59,190 nt of DNA from Methylacidiphilum sp. Yel (lineage in GTDB: Bacteria; Verrucomicrobiota; Verrucomicrobiia; Methylacidiphilales; Methylacidiphilaceae): the NCBI RefSeq assembly GCF_004421185.1, contig NZ_LXQB01000052.1, positions 1-59,190 on the forward strand, given 5' to 3'. Position 1 is the stretch's first letter. Every line of letters begins with the position of its first letter. Position numbers and translations under genes: made by a program. Positions 35,608-44,782 of the stretch are shown here, in pieces. The notes beneath the pieces were generated by a model, which was not told the origin of the DNA, made no database searches, and was given only the letters and a program-made list of their open reading frames with translations.

Positions 35608-36958
35608 TGTTTCTGAAAATCCTTCCTGGGACCTGTCTTTGAATCTCTCTTTCGATTCCTTTTTTAATTATCCCCTGAACAGCCTGATTCAGGCGTGGGG
35701 AAAAGTCTTCATGGATATCGTCAATGGTTCCAGAAAGATGGATTTCAGTCCAAAAAAACCCGTCAAGAGCAGCATTGAATAACTTTGCCCCTAATCCTGG
35801 AAGTTTCTGTATCCAGTCAGAACGAAGACCTAACATTAGAGTACCAGTGACGTTCTTTTCAACGAGAGTCACCCATCCAGTCAGCTTCATTGTGTCTTCG
35901 GATTGCCAATTAATGTGATGGAGCTTGATGGTGTTTGGTTCTAGAGTGATTAAGAAGTGGGCTACAGTAAGTGGAATATCTTCAAGACGGTGGAGATTTA
36001 AAAAAGAATCTATATTAGTTAGAAACGTCAAATGGACAAGACGTCCTTGATCAATAAACATCTGCCCCTCTCCATGATAAGTTTTTGCAATATCGCTCTC
36101 TGCGTTTAGTCCAATATTGCCACCTAAATACCCTTTGAGTTCATTACGTAAAGAGCCAAATAAAATGGAATTAAGTGGGATCTGATGTAAAGAGAGGTTC
36201 AAATGAGTTTTTTGAGGCGATACCAGGGCCATTGTTCCTTGAATGAGGACAGTGGCTTTGGGATCGGTCTTAAGATGTAAGGTAGCGTCAGAAACTTCAA
36301 AAGATCTCTTAGTCAAGAGCCCTTTGATATTTTCGAAAGCTAATTCAGGGAAAGATCTTAACAGAAGAACGCCTCGATGGGTATTGATAGCCCAATTTTC
36401 TTCTTTTGGCAGGACATCGAGTTCCATGCCATTGACTTGTCCACCTCCTCCCATTGTTGCAGGCCAACTAAGACTGAGGTTTTTGATAGAAATCTTTTCA
36501 ATCGACACAGTTTTTTCTTTATTATTTTTTAAAGCGGCAGCAGTTGGCAGTTTTTCAGTTTTCCTTTCGGGAGGAAGTTCAGGATTTTGTAAAACAACAG
36601 AGAGATCGCCAAGTTCTATGGAACGAATAATCCAGGGACGCCCAAAAATTCCTATAGATCTTAATTGAACGGTCAGTGGTGCAATGGCAATGGAGGCAAT
36701 GGGTGATTCTTTCGTTCCTTTTCCTTTATAGGAGCTTGTTTCTAATCCGAATCCATAAAACATAAAAGGCTCAAAACTGCCCGTAATAGCTGTATATTTT
36801 TCGACAATCTTTGAGGCATAGTCAGCGAAAGCTTTGCTTTTAACGATTGCATTAACCCACCAGATGAAGCCAAAAGCTCCAAGAACCAAAATCGCAAAAA
36901 AAATAAGGAGGGAAAGAAGAATAGGGCTAACTCTCCTTTTTTTTCCCTGTTGTTTCAT
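35588..36958 (-). CDS. AsmA-like membrane-anchored periplasmic protein
   Basis: 456 residues. A basic tail (KQQGKKRRV) and one TM (about 11-35) anchor a large periplasmic domain of beta-rich repeats: IRSIELGDLSVVLQN, IEKISIKNLSLSWP, a long middle region, and HLSGTIDDIHEDFSPRL near the end. This pattern of N-terminal anchor followed by beta-taco-like repeats resembles AsmA/TamB/YdbH proteins that bridge the envelope for lipid transport; that is inference. It lies 17 bases downstream of glgP. Confidence 0.6.
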   Translation of the reverse strand: MKQQGKKRRVSPILLSLLIFFAILVLGAFGFIWWVNAIVKSKAFADYASKIVEKYTAITGSFEPFMFYGFGLETSSYKGKGTKESPIASIAIAPLTVQLRSIGIFGRPWIIRSIELGDLSVVLQNPELPPERKTEKLPTAAALKNNKEKTVSIEKISIKNLSLSWPATMGGGGQVNGMELDVLPKEENWAINTHRGVLLLRSFPELAFENIKGLLTKRSFEVSDATLHLKTDPKATVLIQGTMALVSPQKTHLNLSLHQIPLNSILFGSLRNELKGYLGGNIGLNAESDIAKTYHGEGQMFIDQGRLVHLTFLTNIDSFLNLHRLEDIPLTVAHFLITLEPNTIKLHHINWQSEDTMKLTGWVTLVEKNVTGTLMLGLRSDWIQKLPGLGAKLFNAALDGFFWTEIHLSGTIDDIHEDFSPRLNQAVQGIIKKGIEREIQRQVPGRIFRNIIPNFP

Positions 36959-36975
36959 TTAAAAAAATTTTTAAA

Positions 36976-39495
36976 CTACCTATACCATAGAATTTCTGTA
37001 GCTTCAGTAGGCAGAAAAGCATTGGGATGGTAAGGTCTAATTCTTGGAGTAAAATCTCCTGGATTTCTGTCTGTAACCACTACAAGTTTATAGTTAAATC
37101 CATTTAAAGCACCCACCAAAGGCTCAGCTCTCTCCATCATATTACAAAACGCTGGAGCATGGTCTTTTTCATCCGCATATAATTCGACGGCCACCCAATC
37201 AGGAGGGATCTCATCAAGATAAACTTGAACGCTAAATTGAATCTGGCCTTCTGTTTGAACAAAACTAAAGTTTCCGAAATGGATTGCATGCCAATGGGAA
37301 GCAACCGTTCTTTTCCAGGTCTCCAATTCTCGGCTGAGATTCCACTCTTTTGCTTTTCTTTTTTCAGCTGCATGACAAAGGGGAATATAATAGTCGGTTG
37401 TATATTCTCTTATCATCCTGTTGGTGGAAAAATAAGGGGTAAGCCGAGAGATACTTTCTCGCATCATATTGACCCATTTTTTAGGAATTCCACGTTCGTC
37501 TCTTTCATAAAATGCAGGAATTACTTCATTTTCCAAAATAGAATAAAGTTGGTTAGCTTCAAAAGCATCCCAGGCTGGATCATTATCATGCTCTTGACCA
37601 TCTCCAATAGCCCATCCTAATTCTGGGGCGTATGCTTCAGCCCACCACCCATCCAACTCAGATAGATTTAGTCCGCCATTAGCCAGGACTTTCATTCCAC
37701 TTGTCCCGCTTGCCTCCCAAGGTCTTCTTGGATTGTTTATCCAAAGATCAATTCCTTGGACCAGATCCAGGGCCAGTCTCATGTCATAATCTTCAACGAA
37801 AACCACCCGATTATGAAGCTCCTTTCTGGCAACAAATTCAGTCCACTCCTTAATCATCGCTTTACCAATACGATCTTGGGGATGGGCTTTGCCAGCTACC
37901 ACCAATTGCACTGGCCTTTGCGGGTGCGTAAGAATTTTCATCAGTCTTTCCTTATCATGAAGAAGTAGAGTAGGTCTTTTATAGGAAGCAAAGCGTCTTG
38001 CAAAACCAATGGTGAGCACATTAGGATCAAACAAACAGACGCATTGGGACATTGTATGCTCGTGTTTTCCTAGCATGGCACAATGACAACGGGATCTTTT
38101 CCGCAAGGAGAGGATGAGCTTGAGCCGATTTTTTTTCCTCCATTCTAGCAAGGTGCAGTCATTGGCAGATCGAAATTTTTCGCCAAGAGTTTCTGTCGGT
38201 TGTCTCCAAGGGTATTTGCCGCATATGCTGCTCCATAACTCATCTGTTTCCACCGAATGCCAAGTGGGTACATGAACTCCATTGGTAACCGATCCAACGG
38301 GTATCTGCCATGTTGGCCACCGAGGAAATAATCCCTGAAAAATTCTTTGGCTCACTTTTCCATGGAGTTTGCTGACTCCATTGGTAGCAGCAGAACCTCT
38401 GATGGCCAGATAGGCCATATTAAAAGGCTCCTCTTGACTCCTGTATTGTTGTCCTAAAGCTAAAAGATCTTCAATAGGAACCTGTACCTCCTGCGCAAAA
38501 TCGGAAAAGTATTTTTTAAATAGCGCAGGGCTAAACCGATCAAAACCTGCTTCAACAGGAGTGTGGGTTGTGAAAAGATTACCACAGCGTGTCGCCCAAA
38601 GAGCCGTCCAGAAAGAAGAAGAGGGCATTTTTTTCATGCAGTCTTTGGCTCTTTCAAAAATGGCAAAGGCAGCATGCCCCTCGTTAAGATGGCAAATGTT
38701 ACAGTCTATGCCTAGCTGCGTAAGGAGTTTCCACCCACCCATTCCAAGGACGATCTCTTGCAAAATCCGCGTCTCATTATCGCCTCCATACAAGGTCCCC
38801 GTAATGGTCCTATCTGAAGGGATGTTTGCTGGATCATTGCTATCCAGAAGATAGAGGAAGACTCTTCCAACTTTTGCCCACCAAGATCGCAGGGTAACCA
38901 TTCTTCCAGGTAGCTGGACTTGGACAGCAATCCATTCGCCCGACTCGTTTCTCAATGGGAAAACAGGGAGGAGAGCCGGATCATTGTATGGATAAAATTC
39001 GATTTGTTCCCCGTTAGAATCAATCAGTTGGCGAAAATAACCTTGTTGATAGAGCAGTCCAATGCCAACAACAGGAAGGCCCAGATCACTTGCCGCCTTT
39101 AAGTAGTCACCAGCCAAAATCCCTAATCCACCTGAATAAATGGGCAACTCTTCTCCCAATCCAAATTCCATACTAAAATAGGCGATGTTGCCTTTAAAGT
39201 AAGGGAAATTTGATTCAAACCATGTTTTTTCCTCAAAATAACGTTTTCTTTCTTCTAACTGGCAATGAAAAAGAGAGAGAAATTCTTCATCTTGAGAAAG
39301 CTCCTTCATTTTTTCTTTAGATAGGCTTTCAAGAATGAACCAAGGATTGGAAGTGGCCTCCCAGAGTTGTGGATTGACTTTACGCCAAAGTCTTCGGGAA
39401 CCTGAAACAGTATGCCATAGCATATCGGAGGCAATATCTTCTAAGCCTTTTAGTTCCTCAGGAAGATCGGGGAAAAGGTATTGCTGGGGGATCAT
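36976..39495 (-). CDS. glgP: alpha-glucan (glycogen/maltodextrin) phosphorylase
   Basis: 839 residues; releases glucose-1-phosphate from glycogen-type polymers. The ATG at 39495 is chosen because AGGAG lies 8 bases before it; a GTG at 39504 falls within that site. N-terminal GNIAYFSMEFGLGEELPIYSGGLGILAGD is the hallmark of the short (TIGR02094-type) GlgP group. The PLP site region reads EASGTSGMKVLANGGLNLSELDGWW, with the lysine following SGM. Glycogen storage genes are common in Methylacidiphilum. No other glg gene lies alongside. Confidence 0.92.
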   Translation of the reverse strand: MIPQQYLFPDLPEELKGLEDIASDMLWHTVSGSRRLWRKVNPQLWEATSNPWFILESLSKEKMKELSQDEEFLSLFHCQLEERKRYFEEKTWFESNFPYFKGNIAYFSMEFGLGEELPIYSGGLGILAGDYLKAASDLGLPVVGIGLLYQQGYFRQLIDSNGEQIEFYPYNDPALLPVFPLRNESGEWIAVQVQLPGRMVTLRSWWAKVGRVFLYLLDSNDPANIPSDRTITGTLYGGDNETRILQEIVLGMGGWKLLTQLGIDCNICHLNEGHAAFAIFERAKDCMKKMPSSSFWTALWATRCGNLFTTHTPVEAGFDRFSPALFKKYFSDFAQEVQVPIEDLLALGQQYRSQEEPFNMAYLAIRGSAATNGVSKLHGKVSQRIFQGLFPRWPTWQIPVGSVTNGVHVPTWHSVETDELWSSICGKYPWRQPTETLGEKFRSANDCTLLEWRKKNRLKLILSLRKRSRCHCAMLGKHEHTMSQCVCLFDPNVLTIGFARRFASYKRPTLLLHDKERLMKILTHPQRPVQLVVAGKAHPQDRIGKAMIKEWTEFVARKELHNRVVFVEDYDMRLALDLVQGIDLWINNPRRPWEASGTSGMKVLANGGLNLSELDGWWAEAYAPELGWAIGDGQEHDNDPAWDAFEANQLYSILENEVIPAFYERDERGIPKKWVNMMRESISRLTPYFSTNRMIREYTTDYYIPLCHAAEKRKAKEWNLSRELETWKRTVASHWHAIHFGNFSFVQTEGQIQFSVQVYLDEIPPDWVAVELYADEKDHAPAFCNMMERAEPLVGALNGFNYKLVVVTDRNPGDFTPRIRPYHPNAFLPTEATEILWYR

Positions 39496-39662
39496 TGAAC
39501 TCACTCCTTTGTCTTTACAACATAAAAAATGTTGGAAGCGGAAAGTATTGAAAAATTTAGTTTTAGTTTTTAGTTTGTTCTGCCTATAGAAATTTTCTAA
39601 AGGTATCTACTTTCTAAAGATATTAGAAAACAGTTAAAAAAACAATAAGAAGGGTTTGAGGA

Positions 39663-40796
39663 ATGCTGCCTATAAAAAAAAGTGTATGGGGGAAGAAAAG
39701 TGCATTGCTTTTTGCTAATAAATCTTTTGTATTTTCAATCGTTTCTCTCTTTGTATTGCTTTTTTTTGTCAGAGAAAGACTGACTATAATAAGCAATTTT
39801 CAGGAATTTTTAATTGGGTTTTTTTGGTTTTTTAGCCTCGTCTTGGCAAATTCTTTTGTTTCAGTTAAACATGCTGAGAAGCTAGCCAAGCATTATGGAG
39901 AACCTTATGGTTCCTTAATACTAACATTTGCTGCCACTGCTATAGAGTTTTCCTCTATTTGGGATATCATGTCTTCTGGGGAAAATTTAACCTTTGCCCG
40001 AGACACCATTTATTCGGTCATAATGATTATTCTTGGTGGCATGATTGGCACCGTTTTGCTTGTCGGAGGTATCTATCATAAGGAACAAAAAATTAATTTA
40101 GAGGGTGCAAGAGCTTTTATTAGTGTGATTGTGCCACTAGCCGTCCTCATTTTGATTCTTCCTAATTTCACTCGTTCGACACAGGGCCCAACCTTTTCTA
40201 AATTTCAAACTCTTTTCTATATTTTTGCTTGTCTCTTTCTCTATTTGCTCTTTCTAGTTGTTCAGACTGTAAGGCATAGAAAATATTTTTTTTTGGATGA
40301 AATGGAAACCAATCCTGTAGCTAGGGAAAAGGATGATCAAAAAGCTTCCTTTCCCTTCTATCACGTCTTGATGCTGGTGGTTTCTTTGCTTTTCGTTGTT
40401 TTTTTTGCAGAAAAATTAGCTTTTCCAATCGAGTATGCCATTGAAAAGATGAAAGCTCCCAAAGTCGTAGGCGGCTTTTTAATTGCTCTGCTTGTCTTAC
40501 TTCCTGAATCGCTTACTGCGATTGAAGCGGCAATTTATAACGGGCTTCAACGATCGGTCAATATCCTTTTAGGATCGGTCTGTGCTACCATTGGGTTGAC
40601 ATTGCCCCTGATCCTTGCTTTCAGTCTGTTGAAAAGCTCTTCGCTTATCCTAGGGCTTAGCCAGGTCGAAGCTACACTTCTTGTTTTGACTCTACTCCTT
40701 TGCCAGATTACCTTTTCTGGAGGAAAAACCAATATTCTCCAAGGAGCGGTACACCTGCTTCTCTTTTTTTCTTATCTTATCATGATGTTCGATTGA
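39663..40796 (+). CDS. calcium/proton antiporter, CaCA family (ChaA-like)
   Basis: 377 residues, about 10-11 TMs. The two inverted repeats each carry the family motif: GEPYGSLILTFAATAIEFS (alpha-1) and VVGGFLIALLVLLPESLTAIEAA (alpha-2, with the exchange-site Glu). ChaA of E. coli has the same GEPYGTLILTLSVTxIE block, so Ca2+/H+ or Na+/H+ (K+/H+) exchange is likely. It is convergent with metE, 15 bases between stops. Confidence 0.88.
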   Translation: MLPIKKSVWGKKSALLFANKSFVFSIVSLFVLLFFVRERLTIISNFQEFLIGFFWFFSLVLANSFVSVKHAEKLAKHYGEPYGSLILTFAATAIEFSSIWDIMSSGENLTFARDTIYSVIMIILGGMIGTVLLVGGIYHKEQKINLEGARAFISVIVPLAVLILILPNFTRSTQGPTFSKFQTLFYIFACLFLYLLFLVVQTVRHRKYFFLDEMETNPVAREKDDQKASFPFYHVLMLVVSLLFVVFFAEKLAFPIEYAIEKMKAPKVVGGFLIALLVLLPESLTAIEAAIYNGLQRSVNILLGSVCATIGLTLPLILAFSLLKSSSLILGLSQVEATLLVLTLLLCQITFSGGKTNILQGAVHLLLFFSYLIMMFD

Positions 40797-40811
40797 TAGA
40801 TTAGAGCCTTC

Positions 40812-43172
40812 TTATGGAGATTCTGCTATGGTTGGCTCTACAGAAGCTTTCTTTGTAACTTCATTTCTTAAAATTCGTGCCGCTTCCACCATATTTTTTA
40901 AAGAGGGGATCACTTCTTGATAACTTCGTGTTTTAAGCCCACAATCCGGATTAACCCATAATGATTCTTTGGGTAAAACAGATAGGGCTTTTCGCAAGGT
41001 AGCTAGCATCTCTTCTGTCGTTGGAATTCTTGGAGAATGGATATCCCATACCCCAAGACCAATATCATTTGGATACCTGAATTTTGCAAAAGAGTTGATT
41101 AATTCAAAGCCGGATCGGGAAGCTTCCAGAGAAATTACATCAGCATCCAGCTTGGCTATAGCTTGAAGGATATCGCCAAATTCAGAATAACACATATGGG
41201 TATGGATTTGGGTAGAGTCTTCCACACAACAAGAAGCGATGCGGAAACTCTCAATAGCCCACTGAAAATAGTCTTCCCAGTCGATTTTGCGCAAAGGTAA
41301 AGCTTCTCTTAAAGCAGGTTCATCAATCTGAATGACTCCAATCCCATTTTTTTCTAGTTCCTTAACTTCTTCTCGTATTGCTAAGGCAATCTGCTTGGCT
41401 GTTATTTTTCTTGGTTGATCGTCTCTGACAAAACTCCATTGTAGCATGGTAATGGGTCCAGTAAGCATGCCTTTCATGGGTTTTTTTGTGAGGGATTGGG
41501 CAAACTTGGACCATCGTATCGTCATAGCCTCTTTTCTGGATACATCCCCAAAAATGATTGGAGGCTTCACACAGCGAGATCCATAGCTTTGGACCCATCC
41601 GTTTTCAGTGATAAGAAACCCATTGAGTTTTTCACCGAAATATTCGACCATGTCCGTTCTTTCAAATTCCCCATGAACTAAAACGTCTAATCCGATTTCC
41701 TCTTGTAACTCTACCACCCGTTTTATCTCTTCTTCTATAAAAGTTTCATAGGCTTCTTGAGAGATAGACCCATGCCGGTATCGCGAACGGATTCTTCTGA
41801 TTTCTGCAGTTTGCGGGAAAGAGCCGATGGTAGTGGTCGGGAAAAGAGGTAGCCGCAGTTTTTTTTGTTGAAGTTCTTTTCTAACTCTATAAGGACTCTT
41901 TCTGGAAAGATCGGTTTCTTTTAGAGCTGCTAACCTTTCGTGAACGGTGGGATCATGAATTAGGCTGCTGGTCTTTCTTTTCTCAATTGCTTTTTGGTTT
42001 TCCTTAAACTGTTCATCATTCTGATAATTTTCCATTAGGGCCAGACTGGAAAGAATGTTGAGCTCTTCCAATTTTTCATCGGCAAATGCAAGACAGGCTC
42101 TAAGCTCTTCGTTTAATTTCTTTTCGGCTTGTAGACTTACAGGCACAAAATGAAGCGAACAGGAAGGAGCAAGCCAGAGCGATTCACTTGGAATATAATC
42201 AAGAGCGCTATGAATAACTTTCAACGAGTTGGAAAAATCGTTTTTCCAAATATTTCTTCCGTCGACGATGCCAAGGGAAAAAACTTTGTTTTTATCCCAG
42301 TTCTGTAGCAAACCGTAGAGTTCCTGTCCACCACGAGTCCAATCGTAATGGAAACCGTCGATGGGAATGGAAACGACTATTTCTCTATTTTCCTTCAAAG
42401 GACCAAAATAGGTAGCCAAAAGAATTTTCAGCGCAGGCACTTTCTGTTTAAGCCTAGGGTAAACATCATAAAAGGCTTTCTGCCATTCGGTGGGAATATC
42501 AAGGGTCAAAATTGGTTCATCGAACTCTATCCAATCAGCGCCAAGGCTATAGAATTCCTTCAAAATTTCTTCGTAGAGAGGAAGAATCTTCTCGAAAAGC
42601 TCAGCATTTTTTATCGATGGATCCTTTTTTTTACCTAAAAAGAGGAGGGAAATAGGTCCTAAAAGAATCGGTTTAGAAAGATAGCCAAGATATTTTGCTT
42701 CTTTAAACTCCTCGAACGGTTTTGAGGATCCTAATGAAAAATGTTGATCTTTTTCAAATTCAGGAACGATATAATGATAATTGGTATCAAACCATTTGGT
42801 CATCTCCATGGGCTGAGGAATGGTGTTTTCTTCTGCGCTTGCTTTTTCCATGCCTCTTGCCATCGTAAAAAGAAGATCTAGAGAAATAGGACCATTGCCT
42901 CTTTTAAACCGGCTCGGTATGGCTCCTATGAGGCAGATGGCATCTAAAACATGGTCATAAAAACTAAAATCGTTGGATGAGACGATAGATATTTGAGCTT
43001 TGCGTTGCTTTTCCCATCCCTCCTGTTTAATGGTTTTAGCTGTCTGAATGAGGTCATGCAGTGAGCTTTCCCCTTTCCAATACGCTTCTAAAGCAAATTT
43101 TAGTTGCCTATTCGATCCAATCCTTGGATATCCAAGAATATGGGTATGGAGACGATTGTTAGTGGGTGTCAT
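40812..43172 (-). CDS. metE: cobalamin-independent methionine synthase
   Basis: 786 residues; transfers methyl from 5-methyltetrahydrofolate (triglutamate) to homocysteine. N-terminal half starts ILGYPRIGSNRQLKFALEAYWKG. The C-terminal catalytic half begins FPTTTIGSFPQTAEIRRIR and has HGEFERTDMVEYFGEKLNGF, HTHMCYSEF (zinc ligands His and Cys) and NPDCGLKTR (second Cys). No SAM or cobalamin riboswitch is seen in the 148-base upstream gap, which is AT-rich and shared with rsmA. Confidence 0.96.
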   Translation of the reverse strand: MTPTNNRLHTHILGYPRIGSNRQLKFALEAYWKGESSLHDLIQTAKTIKQEGWEKQRKAQISIVSSNDFSFYDHVLDAICLIGAIPSRFKRGNGPISLDLLFTMARGMEKASAEENTIPQPMEMTKWFDTNYHYIVPEFEKDQHFSLGSSKPFEEFKEAKYLGYLSKPILLGPISLLFLGKKKDPSIKNAELFEKILPLYEEILKEFYSLGADWIEFDEPILTLDIPTEWQKAFYDVYPRLKQKVPALKILLATYFGPLKENREIVVSIPIDGFHYDWTRGGQELYGLLQNWDKNKVFSLGIVDGRNIWKNDFSNSLKVIHSALDYIPSESLWLAPSCSLHFVPVSLQAEKKLNEELRACLAFADEKLEELNILSSLALMENYQNDEQFKENQKAIEKRKTSSLIHDPTVHERLAALKETDLSRKSPYRVRKELQQKKLRLPLFPTTTIGSFPQTAEIRRIRSRYRHGSISQEAYETFIEEEIKRVVELQEEIGLDVLVHGEFERTDMVEYFGEKLNGFLITENGWVQSYGSRCVKPPIIFGDVSRKEAMTIRWSKFAQSLTKKPMKGMLTGPITMLQWSFVRDDQPRKITAKQIALAIREEVKELEKNGIGVIQIDEPALREALPLRKIDWEDYFQWAIESFRIASCCVEDSTQIHTHMCYSEFGDILQAIAKLDADVISLEASRSGFELINSFAKFRYPNDIGLGVWDIHSPRIPTTEEMLATLRKALSVLPKESLWVNPDCGLKTRSYQEVIPSLKNMVEAARILRNEVTKKASVEPTIAESP

Positions 43173-43320
43173 GGTTTTTATCGGTTATGATGATGAAAAA
43201 TAAAGAGACAAACAATTATAAAAATTTGTTTGGTTATATAGACAAACCACTAAATTTTCAAATAAATTTGTTTTATATTTTTAAACAATACAGTTTCTTT
43301 AACATATTTGATTAGGATCT

Positions 43321-44130
43321 GTGACATTATTTCAGATTAAAAGTTTGTTGTCTACCTACCATCTTTCTCCTCTCAAAAAACTGAGCCAGAACTTTCTTAT
43401 CGATCAAAACATGGCAAAGTTGATCGTAAGAGAAAGCCTGCATGGCATGCCGTTGCCGCTAGAAGTCTACGAGATAGGTCCGGGACTAGGGGCTTTAACT
43501 GAGTTTTTTTTAAATGAAAATATCTCCTTGAAAGCAATAGAAATAGACAGAGGCTTTTGTAAAGTCCTGCAAGAAAGATTTGGCTCTAATCCAAAATTTG
43601 AGCTTATTCAAGGCAATGCGCTCGATTTTCCTTTTCCCAATGCTAAAAACGATACCATTCTTGTAGGAAACCTTCCCTATAACATTGCATCCCTCTTATT
43701 AGTCAAACTTTCACTTCTTCCTGAGCTATTTCCTAGGATGGTGTTTACCCTGCAGCATGAAGTAGCCTTACGACTGCTAACTAACCCAAAAACAAAGCAA
43801 TATGGAGCCCTCTCCGTTCTCATGCAATCTCTTTTTCATATTAAGCGATTGAGAACGCTGCCTAAAGAATTGTTTTATCCACTACCCAAGGTCTTATCTG
43901 CGGTCGTTTTATTTGAACCCAAGGGAACAGCGGTAAACTTGACAGCCAAGGACAAAACTTCGTTTTATGCCTTTGTCAGGAAAGGTTTTTCTCAACGGAG
44001 AAAAAAACTCAACAAAGTTTTAGGAATTCCTTTGGAGAAAAGAGCCGAGGAAATTCCACCAGAACATTGGATAAAACTATGGAGGGAGTTCAATGATTCC
44101 AGTATAGCTAAAAAAGTGGGGGGTCTGTAA
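43321..44130 (+). CDS. rsmA: 16S rRNA dimethyladenosine transferase RsmA (KsgA)
   Basis: Dimethylates A1518 and A1519 of 16S rRNA in late 30S maturation. 269 residues from a GTG start; the family opener KKLSQNFLIDQNMAKLIV is near residue 18-35. SAM motif EIGPGLGALTEFF, the catalytic NLPYNIAS motif, and FSQRRKKLNKVL near the C-terminus. Divergent from metE. Followed by two very short membrane-protein genes. Confidence 0.94.
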   Translation: MTLFQIKSLLSTYHLSPLKKLSQNFLIDQNMAKLIVRESLHGMPLPLEVYEIGPGLGALTEFFLNENISLKAIEIDRGFCKVLQERFGSNPKFELIQGNALDFPFPNAKNDTILVGNLPYNIASLLLVKLSLLPELFPRMVFTLQHEVALRLLTNPKTKQYGALSVLMQSLFHIKRLRTLPKELFYPLPKVLSAVVLFEPKGTAVNLTAKDKTSFYAFVRKGFSQRRKKLNKVLGIPLEKRAEEIPPEHWIKLWREFNDSSIAKKVGGL

Positions 44131-44210
44131 AAACTAAGCTTTATTTCTCTTCTTTTTGGTTTCACATTGGGAAATAAAACTAAAAGCTAAAGATTTTCTA
44201 TAGGAATCCC

Positions 44211-44366
44211 ATGAATAAAGAAGGCAGAGAACCACAAAAAGATCCCCAGAAGAAAAAAAGGTCGGTTGCAGCAGAAAACGTTTATTTTTTTGTTATCATG
44301 TTTTTGATCGGCCTATTATTTGTGTTCTTAATCTTTTCGGTCATCACCAAGAAAAGTTATATGTAA
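44211..44366 (+). CDS. mini membrane protein A (51 aa), tandem pair
   Basis: ATG at 44211, TAA at 44364-44366; a TAGGAAT stretch is a possible ribosome site. Charged N-terminus (about 22 residues, KDPQKKKR), then one TM: YFFVIMFLIGLLFVFLIFSV, and a short C-tail ITKKSYM. The TM region is nearly identical to that of the neighbour at 44409 (YFF-MFLIGLLF-FLIFSVI), while the tails differ, so this is a duplicated coding gene. I know no named family. N-in, single-span topology is predicted by the positive-inside rule. Confidence 0.72.
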   Translation: MNKEGREPQKDPQKKKRSVAAENVYFFVIMFLIGLLFVFLIFSVITKKSYM

Positions 44367-44408
44367 AAAAAGCTTTTTTTTTAACATAAGATGTCATAAC
44401 CTTTCATT

Positions 44409-44558
44409 ATGACATCGAAAAACCCTGAAGATCGAAGAAAAAAGACTATATCGTCTGGGGATATCTATTTCTTTATCGTTATGTTTCTGATAGGACTTTT
44501 ATTTATATTCCTCATTTTTTCTGTGATCAGCAAAAACACCGTTCACGTTCATGGATAA
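44409..44558 (+). CDS. mini membrane protein B (49 aa), tandem pair
   Basis: ATG at 44409, TAA at 44556-44558. N-terminus TSKNPEDRRKKTISSGD, then TM YFFIVMFLIGLLFIFLIFSV and tail ISKNTVHVHG ending in HVHG. Paralogue of the ORF at 44211, 42 bases downstream of its stop. Synonymous differences across the TM (for example different Leu and Ile codons) indicate that both copies are kept as protein. The unlike tails suggest divergent partners. The region to 44782 that follows has no further gene. Confidence 0.72.
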   Translation: MTSKNPEDRRKKTISSGDIYFFIVMFLIGLLFIFLIFSVISKNTVHVHG

Positions 44559-44782
44559 ATGCTTGGGATTTCAAGTCAATTTAAGGAACTCTTTTTCTTA
44601 GCTGTTGGAAGAGAGTTTGGAGTAGCGGTAAAAGTTCCAGATACCCACTAAGAGATAGCGGGTGTTAAAAATGAATAAAGGAAATAGCGTGGCACTTGTA
44701 ATCAGATAGGCTCATTGTAGCTTTGGATTCGAAAAAAATAGTGCTTTTTTAAATCTCCCTAGATCTTTGCGACTTATAGATT

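Noticed and set aside
43173-43320. Riboswitch or MetR site controlling metE
   Set aside because: The 148-base gap is AT-rich with short direct repeats of ACAAA type but no SAM or cobalamin riboswitch features and no TGAA-N5-TTCA box.
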